Source: Microvenator marinus
Lineage (GTDB): Bacteria; Myxococcota_A; Bradymonadia; Bradymonadales; Bradymonadaceae
DNA length: 64,000 nucleotides
Assembly: GCF_007993755.1 (NCBI RefSeq)
Contig: NZ_CP042467.1
Location: 5,542,001 to 5,606,000, forward strand
Direction: 5' to 3'
Positions 33,788 through 42,432 of the stretch are shown piece by piece; position 1 is the stretch's first letter, and each line of letters starts with the position of its first letter. The notes under the pieces were generated by a model, which saw nothing but the letters and a program-made list of their open reading frames with translations, was not told the DNA's origin and made no database searches. The position numbers and the translations under genes are program-made.

Positions 33788-34290
33788 GTGAGCAGAAGAC
33801 CAGCCCACTGACGCACAAAATCCCTTTGTTCTTCATTCTCGGGGGAGTTAGGAATGCGCCTAACTTTAGGAGTGGTTGCGTACAACGCTTGAACCGTGTC
33901 AAGGGCGCTTTCAGCAGGTTGGCCGAGTTGACAAAGCCAACACGCGGCAACCAGCCCTGTTCGCCCCACGCCGCCCCAACAATGCACGTAGGCGGTCCCA
34001 CCCTCGGACATCTCGTCGTTGATGGCATGCAGGATATCACTGACGATTTTGAAGTCCTTTGGAACGGATTGATCAACGATGGGAAAACGCCGATGTTTGG
34101 CTTGCGGGAACTCATTGAGGAACTCGGTGTAAGGTTTGAGTTCGCCAGGTTCCGTCAGGTCAACATAGAGAGTCACACCCAGTTGACTCAAGAATGCCAA
34201 CTTTGGATGCACCTCACTTTCATTGGGGCTTCCCGGGTACTCACCCGCGATCAAGCCCGGCCAAATCATGTAGTGGTTGAGCATTGTCAT
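33784..34290 (-). CDS. Dual-specificity/tyrosine phosphatase-like protein
   Basis: A 168-residue phosphatase of the cysteine-dependent class: signature H-C104-W-G-G-V-G-R-T-G with the nucleophile Cys and P-loop Arg, and a likely general acid D73 in P-I-V-D-Q. Probably cytosolic. It acts on phosphotyrosine, phosphoserine or another phosphate ester; the substrate is not clear. It overlaps the upstream lipoprotein hydrolase by ATGA and may counter the Ser/Thr kinase type found at 61756, though nothing links them. Confidence 0.87.
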   Translation of the reverse strand: MTMLNHYMIWPGLIAGEYPGSPNESEVHPKLAFLSQLGVTLYVDLTEPGELKPYTEFLNEFPQAKHRRFPIVDQSVPKDFKIVSDILHAINDEMSEGGTAYVHCWGGVGRTGLVAACWLCQLGQPAESALDTVQALYATTPKVRRIPNSPENEEQRDFVRQWAGLLLT

Positions 34291-35564
34291 TCTTTGAGTG
34301 TGATTTCAAAGCCTTCGGAGAATGCATCTCCTTCAATCAAACTGGCCCACTGAACTTCTTGAAGGACGTGCAGTCGTGCGAAGGCATGAAGATAGGCCGT
34401 CAGATTTGAGACGGCGAGTTGCGAGTCGATGAAGTCCTCTGAGCACCCATCGTCCGGCGCATCGGGTCTAAAGAGCGTCAAGATATCCTCAGATAAGTCT
34501 GTGCAGATTGAGATGAAGCTGAAGTGTCCGCCTAGCGGCATTTCAACCCAGATATCGTCGGGTCCGTCCAACGCCTCCCACGCTGGTATGGCGTGGACTT
34601 CATCGGGCAGAGTTTTGTCCATGCGTCCCGACTGCAGCATCACTGGAAGTTCAATAGAGGCGATTTCTCCTTCGGCGAAGAGCGGGATCAGGGCAGGGGC
34701 CTGCGGAACAATCGCATCGATTCTCGAGTCTCCAAGCCCTGCTCGAAATGCCGTCTGGACCTCTTCCTGGTTGATGAATTCGCAGCTGTCCTCGCCGTAG
34801 CCGGCGCAAGTCTCCACGAGGCGGTCTGTGTCCAAGTCAGCGCCACCTAGCGCGAGCGTGGTGTAGCCACCAAACGAATGCCCAAAGAGCACGACGTTGT
34901 TCAAATCCGCGATGCCGCTCACTGGGCTCTCGAACCCGGCTTCAATCGTGTCTAGGAGGGCACGAATATCGGTGACACGATGTAGGGTGGTGGCGAGGAA
35001 GGGCGCAAAACTCATTTGCACGCCATCGAGTGCTGTGTTGCCCACGTGATTGGGGGCGAAGACCACCCAGCCCCAAGACGCCAGATGCTCCCCATACGGG
35101 TAGGCGAGCAGGCCCTCGCCGCCGGAGCCGTGGGAGTAGATGACGGTTGGAAAGGGGCCTTCCGTGCTAGGCGCGGGCTCACGCAATGCGACGTCGGTGG
35201 GCACGTTTACGATGCCGCCCACGGCGTATCGTGCGGGGTCCGCACCGGTCGCAGGGTCTGCCGGATACCAAACCTTGACCGGAATTTCTCGGGGCTCCTC
35301 CTGACCAGGTGCATCGTACGAATAGCTGAACTCGAGATATCCGACTTTTTGTGGCCCAGTTCTAAACAGGTGGTCCAAGGTTTCGGGAGAATCAGGCAAA
35401 GGTTCGCCTTGGTCCGCTTCGGCATCCGGTTCCTGGTCCACATCGGCGTCCTGCCCGATGTCTGGGCTCGAGAAGTCAACGCCAGCATCCATCTCGGTTT
35501 GAGGTGAGTTGTCGTCACTACACGCGACGAAAAACAAGAATGGCAATATCAGTAGGGGTTTCAT
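34287..35564 (-). CDS. Alpha/beta hydrolase lipoprotein (PAF-acetylhydrolase/dienelactone hydrolase-like)
   Basis: A 425-residue lipoprotein (lipobox VAC, Cys15, then SDD) with an Asp/Glu linker to about 60. The hydrolase domain has V-I-Y-S-H-G-S-G-G (oxyanion), nucleophile G-H-S230-F-G-G and a probable His in L-G-G-H-F-S. The family fits PAF acetylhydrolase-like or polyester-hydrolysing lipoproteins. Start ATG 35564 with AAAGGACGG upstream. The phosphatase gene follows by ATGA. Confidence 0.85.
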   Translation of the reverse strand: MKPLLILPFLFFVACSDDNSPQTEMDAGVDFSSPDIGQDADVDQEPDAEADQGEPLPDSPETLDHLFRTGPQKVGYLEFSYSYDAPGQEEPREIPVKVWYPADPATGADPARYAVGGIVNVPTDVALREPAPSTEGPFPTVIYSHGSGGEGLLAYPYGEHLASWGWVVFAPNHVGNTALDGVQMSFAPFLATTLHRVTDIRALLDTIEAGFESPVSGIADLNNVVLFGHSFGGYTTLALGGADLDTDRLVETCAGYGEDSCEFINQEEVQTAFRAGLGDSRIDAIVPQAPALIPLFAEGEIASIELPVMLQSGRMDKTLPDEVHAIPAWEALDGPDDIWVEMPLGGHFSFISICTDLSEDILTLFRPDAPDDGCSEDFIDSQLAVSNLTAYLHAFARLHVLQEVQWASLIEGDAFSEGFEITLKE

Positions 35565-35665
35565 TTGCACCGTCCTTTGATTCTCTAGTCTCATTTAGTA
35601 CACTGCACCAAGGCACTCTACCTGATTTTTGCGACCAGTAAGTGTTTGTTTTAAGTGAGTAAGTC

Positions 35666-36457
35666 ATGGTGGCCCTGGTATTGATATTGGCGCTTGGCCT
35701 TTTGGGTGGATGCTCGGGTGCCGACCCTCAGAAAACAGAAGTTGGTGAAACCAATTCTCAAGAAGACTTGGGTCACGACGAGGATGCATCATTTGAACGT
35801 CCTGACAAAAATGACCTTGGCCGTGGAACACATTGCGAGACGTGGCGCACCGACCTTGCACCTCATTTTGAGCCGGCCCCGTGGGGACTGCCCGATACTG
35901 GGGAAGTGTCCGAAAATGTTCGAGGTTTTTTTGCAGCACAGTTTCCTGTTGAAGGAAAAGACTATATGGGGTGTGTGCTCCATGACATTTTCGGCGAGAT
36001 CGAACTCAATATCGATGAGATTAGCCGAGCCTATTTCGAAATGCCGCCAGAGGCACAACTAGCGCGCTCACAAGTTGGGACGTTTCTTTCATTTCTCTAC
36101 GAGGAGGAGTACGTGGTGGAATTGCTGGTAGATATCGCAGTTCAACCCACGCCAACTTTTGATTCTAGATATGTTGAGGAGTTCGGAGAGGCTTCAGTCA
36201 GGGAGTCGGAAGCTCAAGTACGCAATTCAGCTGTGAATGCAATTCAACGAACCGCTCCCTTTGATTCATCTCTTCGTCATCCTTGGACCGAAGGTCTATT
36301 CACCTTTGTGATTGAAGCTGAGGCGGAGTATCTGGCGGAGAAACTGGTGGCAATGTGGTTTCTTAGAAACTTTGGGGTCCCGAAAGATGCGTTTGTAAAC
36401 CGCGTTTCGGAACATTTAAGTGAAGACGATCTTGGGTTCTTGTTGGAACAATGGTAG
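35666..36457 (+). CDS. Hypothetical lipoprotein
   Basis: A 263-residue lipoprotein (lipobox LGGC, Cys16) with an acidic linker and a helical domain, mostly alpha, that I do not recognise. Two Cys at C-E-T-W and G-C-V-L may pair. It is followed after 43 bases by the ceramidase-like gene and may be co-transcribed. Confidence 0.72.
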   Translation: MVALVLILALGLLGGCSGADPQKTEVGETNSQEDLGHDEDASFERPDKNDLGRGTHCETWRTDLAPHFEPAPWGLPDTGEVSENVRGFFAAQFPVEGKDYMGCVLHDIFGEIELNIDEISRAYFEMPPEAQLARSQVGTFLSFLYEEEYVVELLVDIAVQPTPTFDSRYVEEFGEASVRESEAQVRNSAVNAIQRTAPFDSSLRHPWTEGLFTFVIEAEAEYLAEKLVAMWFLRNFGVPKDAFVNRVSEHLSEDDLGFLLEQW

Positions 36458-36500
36458 AGCCGCCAAGTTCCTGAATTCTATCTTCAAAGGCTCTCTCAGC

Positions 36501-37202
36501 ATGAATCCAAAACATCCGTGTCCGTGGGACAATTGGGACCCAGGTACCGTACAATTTTGCGAAGAACGGCTCTGTGCATGGATCGCGGAGCCCTCGAATA
36601 CCTGGTCGAGCCTGGCATATGTCATCATCGGCCTGATTACCCTTTGGGCGTGGCGCAAAGGCCCGTCCATTGGGGTGGCTGTTTCCGTGGCCAATATCAT
36701 GATCGGCATCGGCTCCTTCTTCTTTCACGCCTCGGGAACCTTTGCGGGCGAGGTCGTGGACCAGATTGGGATGTTCATGCTCTCGGTCTTGATTCTGGTG
36801 TCTTCGGCGGCGCAAGCTCAGGGTAGGAGCTCGAGCTGGGCCGTCAAAGCCTACGTAATAGGTGTGGTGGTTTCCACCGCGGCAATACTGGTTGTGAGGC
36901 CGCTGGGGATTCCAATTTTTGCCGTTCAACTTCTGATTGGTCTTGGCTGGCAGCTCAAACTCTGGAAGCAGGTCTCGGAGCCGGAAAAGGAGGCCTTCAA
37001 AATCTTCATTGCGGCTCTCGGGCTCTTCTTCTTCTCGCTCTTTATCTGGGCACTGGATATCACGGGCATTGTATGCGACCCGACCAACCACTTCATCACG
37101 GGTCACGCGATTTGGCACGTCTGTAACGCCGTGTGCATTTGGCGCATCGGCGTCTTCTATCGCGAACGGTTTCAGCCACGTTCAAGTTCGGATCTAGCTT
37201 GA
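36501..37202 (+). CDS. Ceramidase-like membrane protein
   Basis: A 233-residue membrane protein with about seven transmembrane segments. It has the marks of the alkaline ceramidase/CREST superfamily (PF05875): C-E-E-R-L-C-A-W-I-A-E-P-S-N-T near the N-terminus, I-G-S-F-F-F-H-A-S-G-T-F, E-V-V-D-Q-I-G-M, and G-H-A-I-W-H-V at the end, providing the zinc-binding His/Asp/Ser set. It may cleave a lipid amide. Start ATG 36501; the extended frame upstream overlaps the lipoprotein end and has no site. The 3' end overlaps the convergent ATP-grasp gene by 31 bases. Confidence 0.85.
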   Translation: MNPKHPCPWDNWDPGTVQFCEERLCAWIAEPSNTWSSLAYVIIGLITLWAWRKGPSIGVAVSVANIMIGIGSFFFHASGTFAGEVVDQIGMFMLSVLILVSSAAQAQGRSSSWAVKAYVIGVVVSTAAILVVRPLGIPIFAVQLLIGLGWQLKLWKQVSEPEKEAFKIFIAALGLFFFSLFIWALDITGIVCDPTNHFITGHAIWHVCNAVCIWRIGVFYRERFQPRSSSDLA

Positions 37203-38587
37203 TGCACGTCTTTGGCCGGCTCTAACGGCCCAATATTGAGCTTGAAACGCTCATCCAACCACGTGCAAATCTCACAGGTCCATGGAGCCACAGAACGCCC
37301 AATCGGAGTGTTTGGCGTAAAGTGGATGTTGATGAGTGTGCCTGCTTCTGCCGGGTCCAATAGTACACGGACATCAGCGAACTCCTCGTCGGATTCCGTC
37401 CAAACTCCTTTGTCTCTTTTCAGCCAAAGGTCAGTACTTTCGAGGCCTGGAGGCTTTTCGGGATGCATGAATCCCACGCGGCCCGAGCGAGTAGTATCCG
37501 CAAATTCCAAAATCTCTTCTTCTAAGCGGCCTGCGCTGAGCTTTAAGAGCGAGCCCTCAACGAGCAAATAGTTGAGAAAAACGAGTTCGTGCGCAATTCC
37601 CATTGGGCCAGTCATGACGGCGAGGGCCGCACCGTATCTCGGGTTGAGCTCGGTCGGGCGAAATCCATCTGCGGTCATGATTCCGTCAACGGTGAATACC
37701 CCACGGTAGTCATATCGTTCGCGCAGGAACTCGCCGAGTACTTTGGCGATTTTGCGCATGGACTCTCGTTCCTCGAACGGTGGGTCCCAGAACGACGCCG
37801 CCCGGGCATAGAGCAGCTTGGATGAGCTGGGGCGTCTCAGAACCACCATTTCCATTGGGCGAAAACTGATGGTTTGGTCTGGAAACACCATGCCGTGAAT
37901 GCTGCATGGGATGCCCTCCAAAAAGGGCATTACTCGCACTCTATCAGCAACGGGCGTAAAGAGTTCGAGGGCCTCGGATTGCTGCTCTGGTGTTTGAACC
38001 CATCGTAATAGCGACGCGCCACCGTGAAACCCCTCGCGACTATCTGCGGCCTGCACCGTGCCGAGCCCCTGGTCTATCTCGAGATGCGCGTGTTTCAAGC
38101 TTTCCTCAGAGACCACCACGACTTTGGAATCAGAACGAGGGATTCCCGCGAGGTCCCAGAGTTCATCAACGCTGGTCTTGTCTTCCAACGCCTGCCACGC
38201 CAAGGGTCTGCCGCCCAGATATGCTCGCCCGTCGATATCATGGGCCCGTGCGTAGAATGGGCCGAGCACGCGCGCGCTGCCTTCGGGGTCCCAATCCCGA
38301 ATCGCTTGAACCGCGTCTTGAGGTAGTTCCTCCAAAGCACGCTCAAACGCCTTGATGCCGTCCATGAATGTTTCGGGTGGCTCGAGATTCAGAAGATGTA
38401 CGTCCGCAACGTCGGGGCCAGGAGCAGGTCCTCCGCCTAGCCAGGCAGAAAGCACAAAGGGCTTTGGAGCGCCCCAAAAGTTTAGGAGCTTGACCCAGCC
38501 GGTGGCTGCTGCTGCATGGGCCAGCGCAATCAGCCACTTCTGGTCTTTCATCAACTCCCGAACTTCGTCGGCCCAATACTTTGGCAT
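37172..38587 (-). CDS. ATP-grasp-like protein
   Basis: A 471-residue cytosolic protein with the mark of the ATP-grasp fold at R-P-T-E-L-N-P-R-Y-G-A-A-L near residue 325, preceded by Y-D-Y-R-G-V-F-T-V-D-G. This is the metal- and ATP-binding strand as in carboxylate-amine ligases. The N-terminal part contains P-F-V-L-S-A-W-L-G-G-G. The product is not known. It is followed after 9 bases on the other side by the TraB fusion (upstream), so the two are probably one operon. Confidence 0.72.
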   Translation of the reverse strand: MPKYWADEVRELMKDQKWLIALAHAAAATGWVKLLNFWGAPKPFVLSAWLGGGPAPGPDVADVHLLNLEPPETFMDGIKAFERALEELPQDAVQAIRDWDPEGSARVLGPFYARAHDIDGRAYLGGRPLAWQALEDKTSVDELWDLAGIPRSDSKVVVVSEESLKHAHLEIDQGLGTVQAADSREGFHGGASLLRWVQTPEQQSEALELFTPVADRVRVMPFLEGIPCSIHGMVFPDQTISFRPMEMVVLRRPSSSKLLYARAASFWDPPFEERESMRKIAKVLGEFLRERYDYRGVFTVDGIMTADGFRPTELNPRYGAALAVMTGPMGIAHELVFLNYLLVEGSLLKLSAGRLEEEILEFADTTRSGRVGFMHPEKPPGLESTDLWLKRDKGVWTESDEEFADVRVLLDPAEAGTLINIHFTPNTPIGRSVAPWTCEICTWLDERFKLNIGPLEPAKDVHQARSELERG

Positions 38588-38596
38588 AGCGCAACC

Positions 38597-39961
38597 TTAG
38601 ACAATGAAGAGCCAGTAAATCACGAGAGCAAATCCGAATGCAATCACGGCCACATCGATTATGAACAACCCAATCAGAGTCAGAGGCGTTGGGTGCTTTA
38701 TCAGTCTTGAAGTCAGCAAACCAAAAAGGGCGCCGGGCCTGAGGTAGTACGGAATTGGCGGACTCGGTGAAATGGCTTCGGTGTTCGGCAGCTCCTCGCC
38801 GGACTTCAGCGCTTTACGAATGCCAGCTAGGTGCCCAAGGCCCACAACGGCTACCAACGAGTCGGTGTCTACCTCACGGATAGCTTGAGCCATATGAAGG
38901 TCGCGTTCGTCGATGAGTACTCGTTTTGCGGCCGGAAGTACTTGGGCGAAACGCTGAGTCACAGACTCAAGGTTTGCCTCTAGTTTCAGCGCCTCGATTG
39001 AGTTCTCGTCGGGGAGTTTTCGCCACCTGAGCGTCAAACTTGTTAGAAATAAGAGTGCTCTTTGCCAAAACGGAGAGGCCCACCAGATGCGGCTGAGCGT
39101 GATTTCGGGGTGTCTGTCGATGTGGACAACGTCAGCGCCCAACTCACCCGCCGTGTCTATAGCACTTTGCATATCTGCACCAAGCGGCGAGCCGACGTTT
39201 TGGGCCATTCGCTCCTGGTAGTTCGCGAAGTTGATTAGGGTGGCGAACATCACGGCAGAGCTCGATTTGACGGCATCGGCAAGGTTGACGTCGAGCTCGG
39301 TGCCTTCTGGTGGAAGCTCCACGCAAATGGTCTCGGGACTCAGCGCTTCCACCACAAACTTCACGGTCTTGGCGCTTTCTTTTGAGGCATGCGAGGTACC
39401 AACCACGGTGATTTCTTTCTCACCGAGACGTGTTTGAAAGGCTTCGACAGGCGTCTCCAAGAGGTCGATCACCACGCCATCCATGGCGGGGAAAGGCTTT
39501 TCGAGGTCAGCATTCTTGATTCGCACGATCAGTGGAATCCTGAGATTGGCAGTTGCCGCGATGAGCTCTTCTGCCTCCTCAACTTCGAAGAAAGGACCAC
39601 CACAAATATTTGAGAGAATGAGACCCGCTGCCTTTTTAGACTTGGCAATCTTTGCCTGGGCCATTGAAGATACCTCGACGAACACTTTGCGTTTTTTTTG
39701 TCGCAAAGACTTGAGGAGAGCCTCGGTGGCCTCGGTGTCCATCCATAGTTCTGCGGCCAATATCACCAGGTTTGACTCGGGATTGACCGAGTGTGTGACG
39801 ATGCGCACCGGCTCCTCGGGCAGCGGATCTGTAGAGACGACATGGATATCCGATTCGCGAGCGGTCTCGATCACGGAATTCCAACGCGATTTGTCTGAAA
39901 CGTAGAGAAAATTGATAGCCGCCTCCAACTTAGATTGTAAGGAGTCTTTTGCGGCGTGCAA
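38597..39961 (-). CDS. TraB-family membrane protein with an N-terminal barrel-like domain
   Basis: A 454-residue protein. Residues about 185-400 fit TraB/PrgY: V-V-G-T-S-H-A-S-K, E-L-P-P-E-G, D-E-R-D-L-H-M-A and V-V-G-L-G-H-L-A-G-I; two transmembrane segments end the protein. The first 180 residues (V-F-V-E-V-S-S-M-A-Q-A ... N-I-C-G-G-P-F-F ... I-P-L-I-V-R-I-K) look like part of a beta/alpha barrel of the nitronate-monooxygenase/PfaD type but without an evident FMN site. The start is uncertain; TTG at 39961 is the longest form and another TTG lies 33 bases further. Confidence 0.75.
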   Translation of the reverse strand: MHAAKDSLQSKLEAAINFLYVSDKSRWNSVIETARESDIHVVSTDPLPEEPVRIVTHSVNPESNLVILAAELWMDTEATEALLKSLRQKKRKVFVEVSSMAQAKIAKSKKAAGLILSNICGGPFFEVEEAEELIAATANLRIPLIVRIKNADLEKPFPAMDGVVIDLLETPVEAFQTRLGEKEITVVGTSHASKESAKTVKFVVEALSPETICVELPPEGTELDVNLADAVKSSSAVMFATLINFANYQERMAQNVGSPLGADMQSAIDTAGELGADVVHIDRHPEITLSRIWWASPFWQRALLFLTSLTLRWRKLPDENSIEALKLEANLESVTQRFAQVLPAAKRVLIDERDLHMAQAIREVDTDSLVAVVGLGHLAGIRKALKSGEELPNTEAISPSPPIPYYLRPGALFGLLTSRLIKHPTPLTLIGLFIIDVAVIAFGFALVIYWLFIV

Positions 39962-40015
39962 AGTGCGGTATAGAGCTGTTCGTGGTGAGCATCGGCCTTA
40001 GGCAAGGAGTTTGAA

Positions 40016-41347
40016 ATGAGGCAATGGGTGTTAGGTGTGATTTTGCTGACGGGCTGCACGTCAAGTACGGTTGTGGAGAAGGCCGAGCCTGTTCAGTTGG
40101 AGCCCACAAAAGTTGAGCCTGCAAAGCTGGCGGCAAAGGTTCCAAGCCCTGATGAGGTCGCAGAACTCGTTTGTGGACGGAAGAGCCCGTGCCACGTGAT
40201 GCTCGTTCAGCCAACGGACTTAGACGGCGTATCTATCGCTGAAGTCTCGTACCATCCGAACCCTCAAGATGACGGCAGATGGAAGGACCCTGACCACGAC
40301 GCGGAAGATTGGTGCCATCCGTGGGAGCTCTATCAGGTGACTGTCACCAAGGGTGATGCGCTCAATGCCAGGAAAATCGCGTACTTTTGCAATGATGGTT
40401 ACGGCTCAAGTGGGGTGGGCGAGAATTTTTGGGACGTTAAAAATGGTCAGATTGAAGTCTCCACGAACGGGGGCTCAAATTGGCGGTGGGGGCAGGGGAG
40501 CGCGATGGACCTGAGAGACTCCACGGTAACCAGAGTCTACGCCCAACACTACTTTGCGTCGGCGCCTGATGTGTTTACGTGGGACAATTGGGATTACGAG
40601 AGCTTTAGCGGTGTGTCTGGATGGTCCGTGATGAGTTGCGAAACTGAGCAGGTCCTCGAGTTCGAGCCGCGAGTCATCCCAACGGTCAACCTGCCGGCTG
40701 CGTTCTCAGAAGGAGGTTGGGCACAGACCGGGCTCGGCGAATGTGCCTCTGTTTTTGACGCGTCGGGCTCCAATGGGTTTGTGATTCATGGCGCGACTTC
40801 TTCCAAGGCGGATACACAGATGAAGGTCGTGGCGGGCAATGACGGCCAGCTTTTTGTAGAGGTTTTGGACGATGAACTGAAGAGCTCGCAGACGGGCAAT
40901 TGGATTCACGCTGACCATCTCGAGGTCTGGGTGTCCACCACTGAACAACCGCGACTGGCGATGGATTGTGTGGAGCCCCAAAAACCCGTGCTCTGGCAGT
41001 GGGGAATCGATGCGACCGATGGCCAAGTTCACCCTGCATACGGCAAGCCGGGGCCGCTCGAAGCTGAGGTAAAACGATTTGAAGGGGGCACCAGATTTAG
41101 AGTTGAGCTGCCGACTGAAACTAAGCACGTGACAGTGGTCTATAGCGACTCTGATGACGGCAAAACTCAAGAGCGTTTGCTCGCCACAAGTCCCCTGAAG
41201 TTTGGTGACTACTACACGCTTGGGAGCTTCAAACAACTCGACCAAAAGCGAGTCACGTGTGAAGTGGATGGTGAATCACTCAAACGCATCAATCACCCGT
41301 ACGACGGCCTTTTGGGTCCCGACTTCGAACAAGCTGGTGGCTTCTAG
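40016..41347 (+). CDS. Hypothetical lipoprotein
   Basis: A 443-residue lipoprotein (lipobox LTGC, Cys14) with a Pro/Glu/Lys linker and two parts: one with W-C-H-P-W-E-L-Y and a Trp-rich strand (N-W-D-Y-E-S-F-S-G-V-S-G-W), and one with H-A-D-H-L-E-V-W-V, which recalls carbohydrate-binding family 9-like domains (inference). It shares CTAG with the convergent gene at its stop. Divergent from the TraB gene. Confidence 0.75.
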   Translation: MRQWVLGVILLTGCTSSTVVEKAEPVQLEPTKVEPAKLAAKVPSPDEVAELVCGRKSPCHVMLVQPTDLDGVSIAEVSYHPNPQDDGRWKDPDHDAEDWCHPWELYQVTVTKGDALNARKIAYFCNDGYGSSGVGENFWDVKNGQIEVSTNGGSNWRWGQGSAMDLRDSTVTRVYAQHYFASAPDVFTWDNWDYESFSGVSGWSVMSCETEQVLEFEPRVIPTVNLPAAFSEGGWAQTGLGECASVFDASGSNGFVIHGATSSKADTQMKVVAGNDGQLFVEVLDDELKSSQTGNWIHADHLEVWVSTTEQPRLAMDCVEPQKPVLWQWGIDATDGQVHPAYGKPGPLEAEVKRFEGGTRFRVELPTETKHVTVVYSDSDDGKTQERLLATSPLKFGDYYTLGSFKQLDQKRVTCEVDGESLKRINHPYDGLLGPDFEQAGGF

Positions 41348-42432
41348 GACCGGGACCAAATCACTTTGCCAGACGATGTGAGCAGCGCCAGATTGCCGGC
41401 ATGATGGCCTGCGGTGGCAATGATGTTTCCGGCATCAAATCGAGCCTGGTTCAGAACCACATCAAAGTAGTGCTTGCTGCCAGGTCGTTGCCCAAAAAAC
41501 GCGTCACCTAGCGACGTGTGCGCTGTCGAGACCACCTCAGAACTTGAGTACAAGACCGCGCCTCGGCATCCCTCGACCACATGGTCCACCTTCTGGTCAG
41601 TCTCAACATTGAAACTCAGCAAAGCTCGCCCATCTCCAAGGGCTCGGATAGAGGGCGGTTTCGAATGCCAGAAGCCACTTAGGAGTTCTGGGATTTCAAA
41701 AAGCACCATCCGTTTTTCTTCGGTCACTAAGACGAATTCGCCGTTCTCCTGCACAACCCAACCACCGCATGGCGAAGGCGTGACAAGGCCGCTAAGGCCG
41801 TGTGATAACGTGCGTATGAGTCGAATTTCATATTCGTGTGAATCAATCTCGTATTGTATCTCATCCGGGCCCGAAACGATGCGCAGAAGGATTCCAGTCG
41901 ATGTTTCGGCAATCTGAGCGCCCTGAAAGTCCGCGGCATTGATTTGATGAGCGACGAGTTTGCCGTCATCAAAACCAAAACACGTTAGGGTCAAGTTATC
42001 ACCGGTACGGTAAAGCCTTACGAGCGTCTGATGCGCAATTCCGAGTGGAATTTGCTCTCCACGTACACCTTGGCTCTCAAACTGGAAAACTCGCTCAGAA
42101 TTTGCGTCCTCGATAGTGATGCGTTCGTAAGTGCGGCTCTTTCCGGGGGTGAAATACGAGGTGGGACCCGCCATGAAACGCTCTGTTCGAACTAGATATC
42201 CCGAAAGATTAAAGACCTCCACAGAACTTACACCGCTTTGCACGTCTGGAATCAGCGCACGCAATTCTTCTTTGGACGATAGCGCCGTGTTCGTGGTTCG
42301 AGCATCTTGGCTAAAGTTCGCGAGCAGAGGTTTGCGGCCCTCGATCACCTGGACAACATCCAGGGTTGGCGAGACACCAAGGCAGTTTCCAGAAGACCCT
42401 GAAACATCGGTAACGCGAATTATGGGAATCAT
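41344..42432 (-). CDS. Hypothetical beta-rich protein
   Basis: A 362-residue protein without a signal peptide, made mostly of short strands as in a beta-propeller; repeats are not clear. The start at 42432 (MIPIIRVTD) forms ATGA with the stop of the lipoprotein upstream, and the extended frame to 42504 lies within that gene. It is the last gene in an operon led by the TPR regulator at 45282. Its function is unknown. Confidence 0.72.
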   Translation of the reverse strand: MIPIIRVTDVSGSSGNCLGVSPTLDVVQVIEGRKPLLANFSQDARTTNTALSSKEELRALIPDVQSGVSSVEVFNLSGYLVRTERFMAGPTSYFTPGKSRTYERITIEDANSERVFQFESQGVRGEQIPLGIAHQTLVRLYRTGDNLTLTCFGFDDGKLVAHQINAADFQGAQIAETSTGILLRIVSGPDEIQYEIDSHEYEIRLIRTLSHGLSGLVTPSPCGGWVVQENGEFVLVTEEKRMVLFEIPELLSGFWHSKPPSIRALGDGRALLSFNVETDQKVDHVVEGCRGAVLYSSSEVVSTAHTSLGDAFFGQRPGSKHYFDVVLNQARFDAGNIIATAGHHAGNLALLTSSGKVIWSRS

